Shown here piece after piece: positions 26,474-35,510 of a stretch of DNA of 64,000 nucleotides (positions are counted from its first letter, which is position 1; every line of letters begins with the position of its first letter). The stretch spans positions 2,600,183 through 2,664,182 of the forward strand of contig NZ_CP017448.1 in the NCBI RefSeq assembly GCF_001753165.1. The letters run 5' to 3'. The notes under the pieces are model-generated. The model made no database searches, was not told where the DNA came from, and worked only from the letters and a program-made list of their open reading frames with translations. Both the position numbers and the translations under genes were made by a program. Source of the stretch: Acidihalobacter aeolianus. Its GTDB lineage: Bacteria; Pseudomonadota; Gammaproteobacteria; DSM-5130; Acidihalobacteraceae.

Positions 26474-27781
26474 CTACAACAGCATCCGCCGCGTATCCGA
26501 CAGCAGCTTGCTCAGAAAGGTGGTGAACCGCGCGCCCAGCGCACCGTCGACGACGCGGTGGTCGTACGACAGCGACAGCGGCAGCATCAGGCGCGGCACG
26601 AACTCGCCATCCTCGTAGACCGGCTGCCAGCGCGCGCGCGACACGCCCAGGATGGCGACCTCGGGCGCGTTGACGATGGGCGTGAATGCCGTGCCGCCGA
26701 GCCCGCCCAAGCTGGAGATGGAGAAGCAGCCGCCCTGCATGTCCGAGGGTTTGAGCTTCTTCTCGCGAGCGCGCACCGAAACTTCGCCGAGTTCGCGGGC
26801 CAGGTCGATCAGGCTCTTGCGGTCGACATCGCGGATCACCGGCACGACCAGGCCGTCGGCGGTGTCCACCGCGATGCCGATGTGAAAGTATTTCTTGAGA
26901 ATCAGGTTTTCCTGCGTCGAGTCGAGCGAGGCGTTGAAGCGCGGGAATTCGCGCAGCGCCGATACCACCGCCTTCATCAGGAAGGCGAGCAGGGTGAGCT
27001 TGACGCCCTTGGCGGCGTACTCCTCGACCATCTGCTTGCGAAAGGATTCGAGATCGGTCACGTCCGCCTCGTCGAACTGGGTGACGTGCGGCACAGTGAC
27101 CCAGTTGCGGTGCAGGTTCTGCCCGGTCAGCTTGTTGATCTTGGTCAGTGCCTGGGTCTCGACCTCGCCGAACTGGGAGAAATCGATCTCGGGCATGGCA
27201 GCAACGCCAAGACCCGAGCCGCCGCGCGTCTGGCTCAGCGCCCGCTTGACATAGTTCTGCACGTCCTCGCGCAGAATACGGCCCTTAGGTCCGCTGCCGC
27301 TCACCTCTCCCAGATCGACGCCCAGTTCGCGCGCGAAGCGGCGTATCGCAGGACTGGCATGGGCCTTGCGAAAACGCTGCTCGTTGAGGTGTGCGGTCGG
27401 CGAGGGCTTCGTCGCTGCAGCGGGGGCAGGCGCAGGCGCCACAGGCACGGACCTGGATTCGGCAGCGGCCGGAATGGGCGTTGCGGGCGGCGAAGCCTCG
27501 GCCGGTGCCGGCGGCGCCTTGGCCGTCGCGGATGTGGCGTCCGCCGGTTCCAGCACCAGGATGGGGGCGCCCTCAGCAACCTGATCACCCACCTTGACCT
27601 TCAGCTCGCGCACCACGCCGCCTTCGGGCGCGGGGATTTCCATGCTCGCCTTGTCCGATTCCAGGGTGATCAGCGAGGCATCCGGCGCGATCGTATCGCC
27701 CGGTGCCACCAGCACCTCGATCACCTCGACCGACTTGAAGTCGCCGATGTCGGGAACCCGGATCTCCTTGAGTTCTGTCAT
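26474..27781 (-). CDS. aceF: Pyruvate dehydrogenase E2, dihydrolipoamide acetyltransferase
   Basis: The 435-residue core of pyruvate dehydrogenase, transferring acetyl from lipoamide to CoA. It has one lipoyl domain (about 1-78, Lys in [12 protein letters not shown]) and a flexible Ala/Pro linker (80-130). The subunit-binding domain (ASPAIRRFARELGVDLGEV, about 140-175) is followed by the catalytic domain ending SLSYDHRVVDGALGARF (His and Asp catalytic). E. coli E2 has three lipoyl domains, so this is the short form. Its lipoyl domain is strikingly close to that of lpdA next door. It lies 16 bases after aceE. Confidence 0.96.
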   Translation of the reverse strand: MTELKEIRVPDIGDFKSVEVIEVLVAPGDTIAPDASLITLESDKASMEIPAPEGGVVRELKVKVGDQVAEGAPILVLEPADATSATAKAPPAPAEASPPATPIPAAAESRSVPVAPAPAPAAATKPSPTAHLNEQRFRKAHASPAIRRFARELGVDLGEVSGSGPKGRILREDVQNYVKRALSQTRGGSGLGVAAMPEIDFSQFGEVETQALTKINKLTGQNLHRNWVTVPHVTQFDEADVTDLESFRKQMVEEYAAKGVKLTLLAFLMKAVVSALREFPRFNASLDSTQENLILKKYFHIGIAVDTADGLVVPVIRDVDRKSLIDLARELGEVSVRAREKKLKPSDMQGGCFSISSLGGLGGTAFTPIVNAPEVAILGVSRARWQPVYEDGEFVPRLMLPLSLSYDHRVVDGALGARFTTFLSKLLSDTRRMLL

Positions 27782-27797
27782 GCGCTTGCTCCGTTGC

Positions 27798-30461
27798 TCA
27801 GGCGGTCGTCGGATGCGGCTTGGAAGGATCGATGCCGTAAAGTGCGATGGCCTTGCTCACATCGGACGCGGACACCGTACCCTCGTCGGCCAGCGCCTTG
27901 AGCGCAGCCACAGCGACATGGTAGCGGTCGACCTCGAAATACTTGCGCAGCTGCGCGCGCGTGTCGCTGCGACCGAAGCCATCCGTACCGAGCACGACAT
28001 AACGTCCGGGCACCCAGGCGCGGATCTGTTCGGCGTACTGCTTGACGTAGTCCGTGGCCGCGATGAATGGCCCGTTCCGGCCCTTGAGACAACCGGCGAC
28101 GTAGGGCTCGCGCGGTGCGGCATCCGGGTGCAGTCGATTCCAGCGCTCGGCGGCATCGGCCTCGCGGAACAGCTCGTTGAAGCTGGGCGCGCTCCAGATG
28201 TCCGCGGCAACGCCGAAATCCTGCTCCAGCAGTTCGGCGGCGGCGATGACCTCGCGCAGGATCGTGCCGGAGCCAAGCAACTGCACTTTTTTCTTCTTGC
28301 GCCCGCCCTGACTGAACAGATACAACCCCTTGACGATGCCTTCCTCGGCACCCTTGGGCATGGCCGGCTGGTGATAGTTCTCGTTCATCACCGTGATGTA
28401 GTAGAAAACGTTCTCCTGCTCGTCGTACATCCGGCGCATGCCGTCGCGCACGATCACCGCCAGCTCATAGGCGAAGGTCGGATCGTAGCTGACGCAATTG
28501 GGAATGAAACCGGCCATCACATGGCTCTGGCCGTCCTGATGCTGCAGACCCTCTCCAGCCAGCGTGGTCCGGCCGGCTGTGGCGCCCATCAGGAAACCGC
28601 GCGCCTGCATGTCGCCGGCAGCCCAAAGGAAATCGCCCACACGCTGGAAGCCGAACATCGAATAGAAGGCGAAGAACGGCACCATGTTGACGCCATGGTT
28701 GCTGTAGGCGGTGGCCGCCGCCAGCCAGGAGGATACGGCACCGGCCTCGTTGATCCCTTCTTCCAGGATCTGGCCGGACTGGTCCTCCTTGTAGAACATG
28801 ATCTGGTCCTTGTCCTCCGGCGTGTAGAGCTGACCGACGGAGGAGTAGATACCGAGCTGGCGGAACATGCCTTCCATGCCGAAGGTACGCGCCTCGTCAG
28901 GGATGATGGGCACCACGTTCTTGCCGATCTTCTTGTCGCGGGTCAACGCGGTGAGGATGCGCACGAAGGCCATAGTCGTGGACATTTCTCGTTCACCGCT
29001 GTCCTCCAGCAATTGTGCGAAGGCATCAAGATCGGGGACTTCGAGGGGTGCCGCCAACGGCTTGCGCGCCGGCAGGTAGCCGCCAAGCGCCTCGCGCCGC
29101 TCACGCAGATAGCGCAGTTCTTCGCTGTCCTCGGCGGGACGGAAGTACTTGCAATTAACCACGTCCTCGTCGGACAGCGGGATGTCGAAACGGTCGCGGA
29201 AGGCAAGCAGTTCTTCATCGTGCAGCTTCTTCTGCTGATGGGTACGGTTCTGCCCTTGCCCCGCACGCCCCATGCCATAGCCCTTGACGGTATGCGCCAG
29301 GATCACTGTCGGCTGACCGGCGTGCCGAGTCGCAGCCGCATAGGCGGCGTAAACCTTATAAGGATCGTGACCACCGCGATTGAGGCGCCAGATGTCCTCG
29401 TCGGACATGGTCGCGACCATGGCCTTGAGTTCCGGATACTTGCCGAAGAAGTGCTCGCGAACGTAGGCGCCGTCCTTGGATTTGTAGTTCTGGTACTCGC
29501 CGTCCACGGCCTCCATCATGCGGCGCTGCAGCAGGCCGTCATGATCGCGCGCGAACAGCGGGTCCCAGTAACGCCCCCAAAGTATCTTGATCGCGTTCCA
29601 GCCGGCGCCGCGGAACAGCGCCTCGAACTCCTGCACCACCTTGCCGTTGCCGCGCACGGGACCGTCCAGGCGTTGCAGGTTGCAGTTGATGACGAAGATC
29701 AGGTTGTCCAGCTTCTCGCGCGCGGCGAGCGAGATGCCGGCCATGCTCTCCGGCTCGTCCATCTCGCCGTCGCCGATGAAGCACCACACCTTGCGGTCCC
29801 GCGTATCGGCCAGGCCGCGGTCGCTCAGATACTTCATGAAACGCGCCTGATATACGGCCTGCAGCGGGCCGAGCCCCATGGACACGGTCGGGAACTGCCA
29901 GAAGTCGGGCATCGACCAGGGGTGCGGATAGGACGGGATGCCCTTTCCGTCGACCTCCTGGCGGAAGTTGTCGAGCTGCTCTTCGCTCAAACGTCCCTCC
30001 AGGAAGGCACGGGCGTAGATGCCGGGCGAGGAATGGCCCTGGAAATAGACCAGATCGCCGCCATGCTCGTGCGTCGGCGCGCGCCAGAAATGATTGAAGC
30101 CGACGTCATACATCGTCGCGATCGAAGCAAAGGTTGCGATGTGTCCGCCCAGCTCGGAGCTCTTGCGATTGGCCTTGACCACCATGGCCAGCGCGTTCCA
30201 GCGGATCAGCGAGCGGATACGACGCTCCATGGCCGGGTCGCCGGGCAGGATCGTTTCGAGATGCGGCGGGATCGTATTGACGTATGCCGTATTCGCCGAA
30301 TAAGGCAGATAGGCACCCGAGCGCCGAGCCTTGTCGATCAGCTGCTCAAGCAGGTAGTGCGCGCGTTCCACACCCTCCTGTTCGATCACGGACTCGAGCG
30401 CATCGAGCCATTCCTGGGTCTCGAGCGCATCGGCATCCTGCAACTGGAACTGACTATTCAT
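27798..30461 (-). CDS. aceE: Pyruvate dehydrogenase E1 component, homodimeric
   Basis: An 887-residue ThDP enzyme that decarboxylates pyruvate, the same length as E. coli AceE. The ThDP motif runs from GDGEMDEPES to the VINCNLQRLDG block (about 225-260). Other marks are SNHGVNMVPFFAFYSMFGFQ and the AGRTTLAGEGLQHQDGQSH loop. The start at 30461 is clear from AGGAGG seven bases upstream; the open frame continues upstream but in a gene-free leader. It heads the E1-E2-E3 operon. Confidence 0.97.
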   Translation of the reverse strand: MNSQFQLQDADALETQEWLDALESVIEQEGVERAHYLLEQLIDKARRSGAYLPYSANTAYVNTIPPHLETILPGDPAMERRIRSLIRWNALAMVVKANRKSSELGGHIATFASIATMYDVGFNHFWRAPTHEHGGDLVYFQGHSSPGIYARAFLEGRLSEEQLDNFRQEVDGKGIPSYPHPWSMPDFWQFPTVSMGLGPLQAVYQARFMKYLSDRGLADTRDRKVWCFIGDGEMDEPESMAGISLAAREKLDNLIFVINCNLQRLDGPVRGNGKVVQEFEALFRGAGWNAIKILWGRYWDPLFARDHDGLLQRRMMEAVDGEYQNYKSKDGAYVREHFFGKYPELKAMVATMSDEDIWRLNRGGHDPYKVYAAYAAATRHAGQPTVILAHTVKGYGMGRAGQGQNRTHQQKKLHDEELLAFRDRFDIPLSDEDVVNCKYFRPAEDSEELRYLRERREALGGYLPARKPLAAPLEVPDLDAFAQLLEDSGEREMSTTMAFVRILTALTRDKKIGKNVVPIIPDEARTFGMEGMFRQLGIYSSVGQLYTPEDKDQIMFYKEDQSGQILEEGINEAGAVSSWLAAATAYSNHGVNMVPFFAFYSMFGFQRVGDFLWAAGDMQARGFLMGATAGRTTLAGEGLQHQDGQSHVMAGFIPNCVSYDPTFAYELAVIVRDGMRRMYDEQENVFYYITVMNENYHQPAMPKGAEEGIVKGLYLFSQGGRKKKKVQLLGSGTILREVIAAAELLEQDFGVAADIWSAPSFNELFREADAAERWNRLHPDAAPREPYVAGCLKGRNGPFIAATDYVKQYAEQIRAWVPGRYVVLGTDGFGRSDTRAQLRKYFEVDRYHVAVAALKALADEGTVSASDVSKAIALYGIDPSKPHPTTA

Positions 30462-30708
30462 GGCGAACCTCCTGGCTTGGCGCTGAACCCGCCGGGTCCA
30501 GCGCAGGCGTGCACGCCCGGCGTCGAAGCGCCGGCCGTGCAACGTATTACGGGTGCCTTCAAGAAGCGGCGCCATCATCATGTTTTTTATTGGGGGGGTC
30601 AAGAACCCGCCCTCTGCCCCCCCCCCTAGCGGGAGACATCAAACATTCCCCAGCGACAGCGGGCTAGGGTAAGCTGGCGGACATGCCATACCACTCCCTA
30701 TTCGTCGC
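30462..30708. promoter_or_regulatory. Leader between aceE and rnt with G7 and C10 runs
   Basis: A divergent promoter region of 247 bases. It has a run of seven G (30592-30598) and, 18 bases on, a run of ten C (30617-30626) that could pair as a GC-only hairpin. Such runs are prone to slippage and to blocking polymerase. Promoter hexamers are not obvious. Regulation of aceE by this element is a guess. Confidence 0.4.
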
Positions 30709-31341
30709 ATGAGCGACTACGTACCCATGGGGCAACGCTTCCGAGGGTTCCTGCCCGTGGTCGTCGATGTCGAGACCGGAGGCTTCAACTCCCAAACTGA
30801 TGCCTTGCTGCAAATCGCGGCGATCACTCTGCGCATGGACGAAATGGGTTATCTCCACCGCGACCAGACGATCAGCCGCCATGTCGTGCCCTTCGAAGGC
30901 GCAAACCTCGAACCGGCCTCGCTCGAGGTCAACGGCATCGACCCCTGGCACCCTCTCCGGCTGGCCATTCCAGAGCGCGAAGCGTTACAGGACCTGTTCA
31001 AGGAAATCCGGCGCGCGGTCGCCGAGAATGAATGCACCCGCGCGATACTTGTGGGACACAACGCGGCCTTCGATCTCGGTTTCGTGAATGCAGCCGTGGC
31101 ACGCACGGGCATCAAGCGCAATCCGTTCCACCCTTTCAGCAATTTCGACACCGTCACCCTGGCGGCCATGGCCTACGGCCAAACCGTGCTCGCGCGAGCG
31201 ATACGCGCCGCCGGATTGGAATGGAATTCCTCTCAGGCGCACAGCGCAACCTACGATGCTGAAATGACCGCAGACCTCTTCTGCGCGATCCTCAACCGCT
31301 GGCGAGAAAGCCAGGGGGATATGCCTGGAGACCCGGACTAA
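30709..31341 (+). CDS. rnt: Ribonuclease T
   Basis: A 210-residue DEDDh 3'-5' exoribonuclease that trims tRNA 3' ends and matures 23S and 5S rRNA. Catalytic motifs: [20 protein letters not shown] (Asp-x-Glu), [15 protein letters not shown] (Asp) and [16 protein letters not shown] (His and Asp). [14 protein letters not shown] N-terminus and length match E. coli RNase T (215). It is divergent from aceE and a single gene. Confidence 0.95.
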   Translation: MSDYVPMGQRFRGFLPVVVDVETGGFNSQTDALLQIAAITLRMDEMGYLHRDQTISRHVVPFEGANLEPASLEVNGIDPWHPLRLAIPEREALQDLFKEIRRAVAENECTRAILVGHNAAFDLGFVNAAVARTGIKRNPFHPFSNFDTVTLAAMAYGQTVLARAIRAAGLEWNSSQAHSATYDAEMTADLFCAILNRWRESQGDMPGDPD

Positions 31342-31447
31342 ACTGCTTGCATACTCTGGTAAAACGCGAACACAGCCATTTGATAATCATTTATTATAAA
31401 ACCCAATAACAAAATGGTCGAATGGCCATACGCTTGAGGAATGCCAG

Positions 31448-32398
31448 TTGCCCCCCGATCTCAGCCTGATCATTGTCGACGACATGAGATTTTCCCGTAT
31501 CGTGCTCGAACAGAGCCTGCAGAAGATCGGCTATTCGGACATACGCCTGGCCACGAGTGGCGAAGAAGCCCTGGCAATGGCAACTGAACGACGCGCCGAT
31601 GTCGTGTTGGCCGACTGGGTCATGCCTGAAATGAGCGGTCTCGAACTGCTCGGCGCAATCCGCCGCCTGGACGAGCAGCGCCACTGGTATACAGCCGTCC
31701 TGCTGTTCACGGCCAAGGGCGGCAACGAAGCGCTGCTCGAAGCATTCCGCCATGGTGTGGACGATTATCTGACCAAGCCGCCCGATCATGATGAACTCGC
31801 AGCTCGAATCTACGGTGCCGGACGCATCGCATCGCTGCACAACGCCCTGCTGCAAACCACCGATGCGGTTCAGGCTGCCAATCGCGAACTGCTGGCCGCC
31901 AACCAGATCGACACCTTGACCGGATTGGGCAATCGCCGATATCTGGAGTTACGCCTCGAAGCGATGTTGCTGTCCGCGCAGACGCGCAAAAGCGGTGTCT
32001 GCCTCGCGCTGGTCGCCATCGACCACTTCAAGCAGGTCAACGAACGCTATAGCTACGACGTCGGCGACGAGATGCTGAACAATGTTGCGCTGAGGCTGCG
32101 CAACGCAGTACGCCCCACGGACGTGATCACTCGCCACGGCGAGGACACCTTTGCGATTGCCATGGCCTATCAGGAACCGAGCCACCCGCGGCCGGATCTG
32201 TTCGCACGTCTCGTGGAAACCGCCGGCGTACGACCTTATGCCAGCGACATGGGCAACATTGAAATCACCGTGTCGATCGGTGCGCATTGCCATCAGCCTG
32301 GAGCGGCAACCGAACCGCTCAGCGACTTCATCGGCACAGCCGAGGAGAATCTCTCGGCAGCCAAGGCTGCCGGGCGCAACGGATACGTCTATCGTTGA
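31448..32398 (+). CDS. Response regulator with degenerate GGDEF domain
   Basis: A 316-residue two-domain signalling protein. The receiver (about 1-120) has the phosphoacceptor Asp in VVLADWVMPEMSG, DD near the start (IIVDDMRF) and the Lys in YLTKPPDHDE. A helical linker is followed by a GGDEF domain (about 145-315; DTLTGLGNRRYLELRL, then VDFDxFK-like AIDHFKQVNERY). The signature loop is GEDTF instead of GGDEF, so diguanylate cyclase activity is doubtful. The start is TTG at 31448 with GAGGA seven bases upstream. No partner kinase is adjacent. Confidence 0.85.
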   Translation: MPPDLSLIIVDDMRFSRIVLEQSLQKIGYSDIRLATSGEEALAMATERRADVVLADWVMPEMSGLELLGAIRRLDEQRHWYTAVLLFTAKGGNEALLEAFRHGVDDYLTKPPDHDELAARIYGAGRIASLHNALLQTTDAVQAANRELLAANQIDTLTGLGNRRYLELRLEAMLLSAQTRKSGVCLALVAIDHFKQVNERYSYDVGDEMLNNVALRLRNAVRPTDVITRHGEDTFAIAMAYQEPSHPRPDLFARLVETAGVRPYASDMGNIEITVSIGAHCHQPGAATEPLSDFIGTAEENLSAAKAAGRNGYVYR

Positions 32399-32429
32399 AA
32401 CCGATGCGCCGGCTGCCTACTTACCCCAC

Positions 32430-32756
32430 CTAATCCTGCTTGGTGGCGACCGCGGCCTTGACTGCCTTTTCCAGCTCACCACTCTGGAACATTTCCAGCG
32501 TGATATCGCAACCGCCGACTAACTCGCCGTTGATGTACAACTGCGGGAACGTCGGCCAGTTGGCATAGCGCGGTAGGTTCTCGAAGATCTCCGCATCCGC
32601 CAGCACGTTCACATAGGCGAAATCCTCTCCGCAGCGCTTGAGCGCCTCGGCGGCGCGGCTGGAAAAGCCGCACATGGGGAACTGCGGCGTGCCCTTCATG
32701 AACAGCACCACAGGATGATTCTTCACTTGCTCGTCAATTCGATCCATGACGTCCAT
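32430..32756 (-). CDS. grxD: Monothiol glutaredoxin Grx4
   Basis: A 108-residue monothiol glutaredoxin that carries [2Fe-2S] clusters and interacts with BolA proteins. The active site is MCGFSSRAAE (CGFS). Other marks are VLFMKGTPQFPMCGF, the WPTFPQLYING cis-Pro block and GGCDI for glutathione binding. Length and sequence fit E. coli GrxD. It stands alone between the GGDEF gene and the asparagine-synthase-like gene. Confidence 0.96.
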   Translation of the reverse strand: MDVMDRIDEQVKNHPVVLFMKGTPQFPMCGFSSRAAEALKRCGEDFAYVNVLADAEIFENLPRYANWPTFPQLYINGELVGGCDITLEMFQSGELEKAVKAAVATKQD

Positions 32757-32869
32757 GCGCCACCTCGTTCTTCAGTGTGTTGCGACGGGAACAATCCCGA
32801 TGACCTCGGCAGTCTACCGCGGAATCCCGGAATATTAAGCCCGCAGTTCCCACGGTTTTGCCCGGAGGG

Positions 32870-34660
32870 TCAGCGCGCCTCGCCGCCCAGATGCCGCTGC
32901 AGCCAAAGCTCGAGCAGCGCCATGTGCCACAGCTTGTTGCCTCGGATCGCGGTAAAGCTAGACTCCGCCTCGGGTTCGTGCAGGAGCGCGTCGACGTAGT
33001 CGCGCCGAAACAGCCCGCGCTCGCGGCTCACCTGCGAATTGACGATGTCGGCCATGAAGTCGTAGGCCTCGCCACGCACGTATTTCAGCGCGGGCACCGG
33101 GAAATACCCCTTGGGACGATCAATCACCGCATCGGGAATGCGTCCGCGTGCGATCTGCTTGAGGGCATACTTGCCGCCGTCGCGCAGTTTCAGTTCGGGC
33201 GGCATACTCGCGGCCAGCTCGACCAGTTCGTGGTCCAGAAAGGGCACGCGCGCTTCCAGGCCCCAGGCCATGGTCATGTTGTCCACGCGCTTGACCGGGT
33301 CGTCGACGATCAGTGTGGTGGCGTCGAAACGCAGCACCTGGTCGATGAATTCGTCCGCATCCGGTTCTCCGAGGCGCTCGGCAACATAGGCCGAGGTCAC
33401 GTCGTCGGTCGCGTAAGCCGGCATCACCGTACGTAAGTATTCGGCGTGATCGCGGTCGAAATAGCGCGGGCGGAAACGCTCGATCGGCGTGCCCTGCGCT
33501 CCGGCCATCTGCGGGTACCAGAAATAGCCGCCAAAGACCTCGTCCGCCCCCTGCCCGGACTGCACCACCTTGACGTGGCGCGAAACCTGACCCGAGAGCA
33601 GGTAAAAGGCCACCGCATCCTGCGCCACCATCGGCTCGGACATCTGGTCGACGGCCTCCGGCAGGCGGGTCAGTACCTCGCTGTTGGGGATCTCGAACTT
33701 GTGGTGCTCGGTCGCATAGCGTTCGGCGACCGGGTCCGAGTACTCGAACTCGCTGCCCTTCTCCTCCGGCTGGTCCTCGAAACCGACGGTGAAGGTCTTG
33801 ACGCCACTCGCCCCCGATTCGGCAAGCAGGGCCACCAGCAGGCTGGAGTCGAGACCGCCGGAAAGCAGCACGCCGACGGGTACGTCGGCGATTCGCATGC
33901 GCCGTTCGACCGCGGTGCGCAACGATTCGTGCACCGCCTCGATCCACTCCGCCTCGCTGCGCGGTTCTGCCGGTCGGTGCGCGGCCAGGCGCCAGTAGGT
34001 GCGCAGGTGCTGACGTCCGTCGGCACCGATAGTGAGCGTATGCGCGGGCGGTAACTTACGAATGCCCTTGAGTAGTGTGCGTGGCGCGGGTACTACGGCG
34101 TGCAGGCTGAGATGATGATGCAGGGCGATCGGATCGATGTCGGTGTCGACTCCGCCTCCGGCCAGCAGGGCTTGGACATTGGAAGCGAAACGGAAACCGG
34201 CACGCGTTTCGCTGTAGTACAGCGGCTTGATGCCAAGACGATCGCGTGCCAGGAACAGGTGCTGGGCGCGTACGTCCCAGATGGCGAAGGCGAACATGCC
34301 GAGCAGACGCTCGACACAATCCTCGCCCCATTCGGCATAAGCCTTGAGGATCACCTCGGTATCGCCGTTGGAGCGGAACGCATGACCACGCGCGATCAGC
34401 TCGCGGCGGAGTTCTGGGTAGTTGTAGATAGTGCCGTTGAAGACGATGGTTGCCCCCGTTGCGGCATCGGTCATCGGCTGATCGGCGGCGGCGGACAGGT
34501 CGATGATGGCAAGACGCCGATGCCCGAGCAGCACGGGTCCGTCACGATAATGGCCCTCGTGATCCGGGCCGCGACGGCGCAGGCGGTCGAGCATGCGCTG
34601 CAACACGGAGGCATCGGGTTGACCGCCCCCGAAACCCATTTCACCTGCGATCCCACACAT
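32870..34660 (-). CDS. Asparagine-synthase-like amidotransferase, NAGGN type
   Basis: A 596-residue two-domain amidotransferase. The N-terminal class II glutaminase starts MCGIAGEMGF, with Cys2 as nucleophile (hence the ATG at 34660, not the upstream in-frame start). The C-terminal ATP-pyrophosphatase domain has LLSGGLDSSLLVALLAES. The stretch VDTDIDPIALHHHLSLHAVV and its PAPRTLLKGIRKLPPA continuation resemble, as I recall them, AsnO-type enzymes that amidate N-acetylglutaminylglutamine, an osmoprotectant of halotolerant bacteria. The usual partner genes (acetyltransferase/ATP-grasp and M42 peptidase) are not adjacent, so ordinary asparagine synthesis cannot be excluded. Confidence 0.75.
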   Translation of the reverse strand: MCGIAGEMGFGGGQPDASVLQRMLDRLRRRGPDHEGHYRDGPVLLGHRRLAIIDLSAAADQPMTDAATGATIVFNGTIYNYPELRRELIARGHAFRSNGDTEVILKAYAEWGEDCVERLLGMFAFAIWDVRAQHLFLARDRLGIKPLYYSETRAGFRFASNVQALLAGGGVDTDIDPIALHHHLSLHAVVPAPRTLLKGIRKLPPAHTLTIGADGRQHLRTYWRLAAHRPAEPRSEAEWIEAVHESLRTAVERRMRIADVPVGVLLSGGLDSSLLVALLAESGASGVKTFTVGFEDQPEEKGSEFEYSDPVAERYATEHHKFEIPNSEVLTRLPEAVDQMSEPMVAQDAVAFYLLSGQVSRHVKVVQSGQGADEVFGGYFWYPQMAGAQGTPIERFRPRYFDRDHAEYLRTVMPAYATDDVTSAYVAERLGEPDADEFIDQVLRFDATTLIVDDPVKRVDNMTMAWGLEARVPFLDHELVELAASMPPELKLRDGGKYALKQIARGRIPDAVIDRPKGYFPVPALKYVRGEAYDFMADIVNSQVSRERGLFRRDYVDALLHEPEAESSFTAIRGNKLWHMALLELWLQRHLGGEAR

Positions 34661-34806
34661 AAGTCCCTCATCGGCAGCAGTTCGAAGGCAGGGCATTATT
34701 GCATGTCCGTCCGGCCTGTCCTATGTTAGGCACCCTCACCCAGTTCGCCGGGCTCGGCTTCGCCCAGCCCTCATCCAAAACCCAGAAAACCGCGAAGGAG
34801 ACCCCC

Positions 34807-35391
34807 ATGGCCTTTGAACTGCCATCCCTACCCTATGCCAAGGACGCACTGGCTCCGCACATCTCGGCGGAGACCCTCGAGTTCCATCACGACAAGCACC
34901 ACGCCACCTATGTGACGAATCTGAACAAACTGGTACCCGGTACCGAATTCGAAGGTGCCAGCCTCGAAGACATCATCTGCAAGGCCCCGGCTGGTGGCAT
35001 CTTCAACAATGCCGCGCAGGTCTGGAACCATACCTTCTACTTCAACGCCCTGAGCCCGAACGGCGGTGGCGAACCGACCGGCGCCCTGGCCGAGGCGATT
35101 GCCAGCACCTTCGGCAGCTTCGCCGAGTTCAAGGAGAAGTTCAGCCAGTCTGCGGCCACCAACTTCGGCTCCGGCTGGACCTGGTTGGTGAAGAACGCCT
35201 CCGGCGCGCTTGAGATCGTGAACACCGGCAATGCCGGCAATCCGCTGCGCGACGGCCACACCCCGCTGCTGACCGTAGACGTCTGGGAACACGCGTACTA
35301 CATCGACTACCGCAACGCCCGTCCGAAATATCTCGAGGGCTGGTGGAATCTGGTCAATTGGGCGTTCGTGGCCGAGAACTACGGCGCCTGA
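34807..35391 (+). CDS. sodB: Iron superoxide dismutase
   Basis: A 194-residue cytosolic Fe-type SOD. Metal ligands: His in [13 protein letters not shown], His in QVWNHTFYF, and Asp and His in [13 protein letters not shown]. The ATG at 34807 has AAGGAGA just upstream; the longer open frame before it is not used. The motif [13 protein letters not shown] fits Fe/Mn SODs, and residues around NAAQ favour iron. A terminator follows the stop. Confidence 0.96.
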   Translation: MAFELPSLPYAKDALAPHISAETLEFHHDKHHATYVTNLNKLVPGTEFEGASLEDIICKAPAGGIFNNAAQVWNHTFYFNALSPNGGGEPTGALAEAIASTFGSFAEFKEKFSQSAATNFGSGWTWLVKNASGALEIVNTGNAGNPLRDGHTPLLTVDVWEHAYYIDYRNARPKYLEGWWNLVNWAFVAENYGA

Positions 35392-35395
35392 ACCC

Positions 35396-35436
35396 AAGCC
35401 CCCTACCCGGTCCACACCCGGCGTAGGGGCTTTTAT
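35396..35436 (+). terminator. Rho-independent terminator of sodB
   Basis: Inverted arms around AAGCCCCCTAC and GTAGGGGCTT enclose a smaller CCGG-containing stem and are followed by TTTTATTT. It starts five bases after the sodB stop. Confidence 0.75.
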
Positions 35437-35510
35437 TTCGGCGCACGGCGCTTATAATCAAGCATTCGGCAGCCTGCAGTGCTGCCGTTTTCTTTTATGG
35501 CAGCGACAGC

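Noticed and set aside
27594..30629. Very long plus-strand open frame (1011 codons) over aceF and aceE
   Set aside because: It is antisense to aceE with all E1 motifs intact on the other strand.
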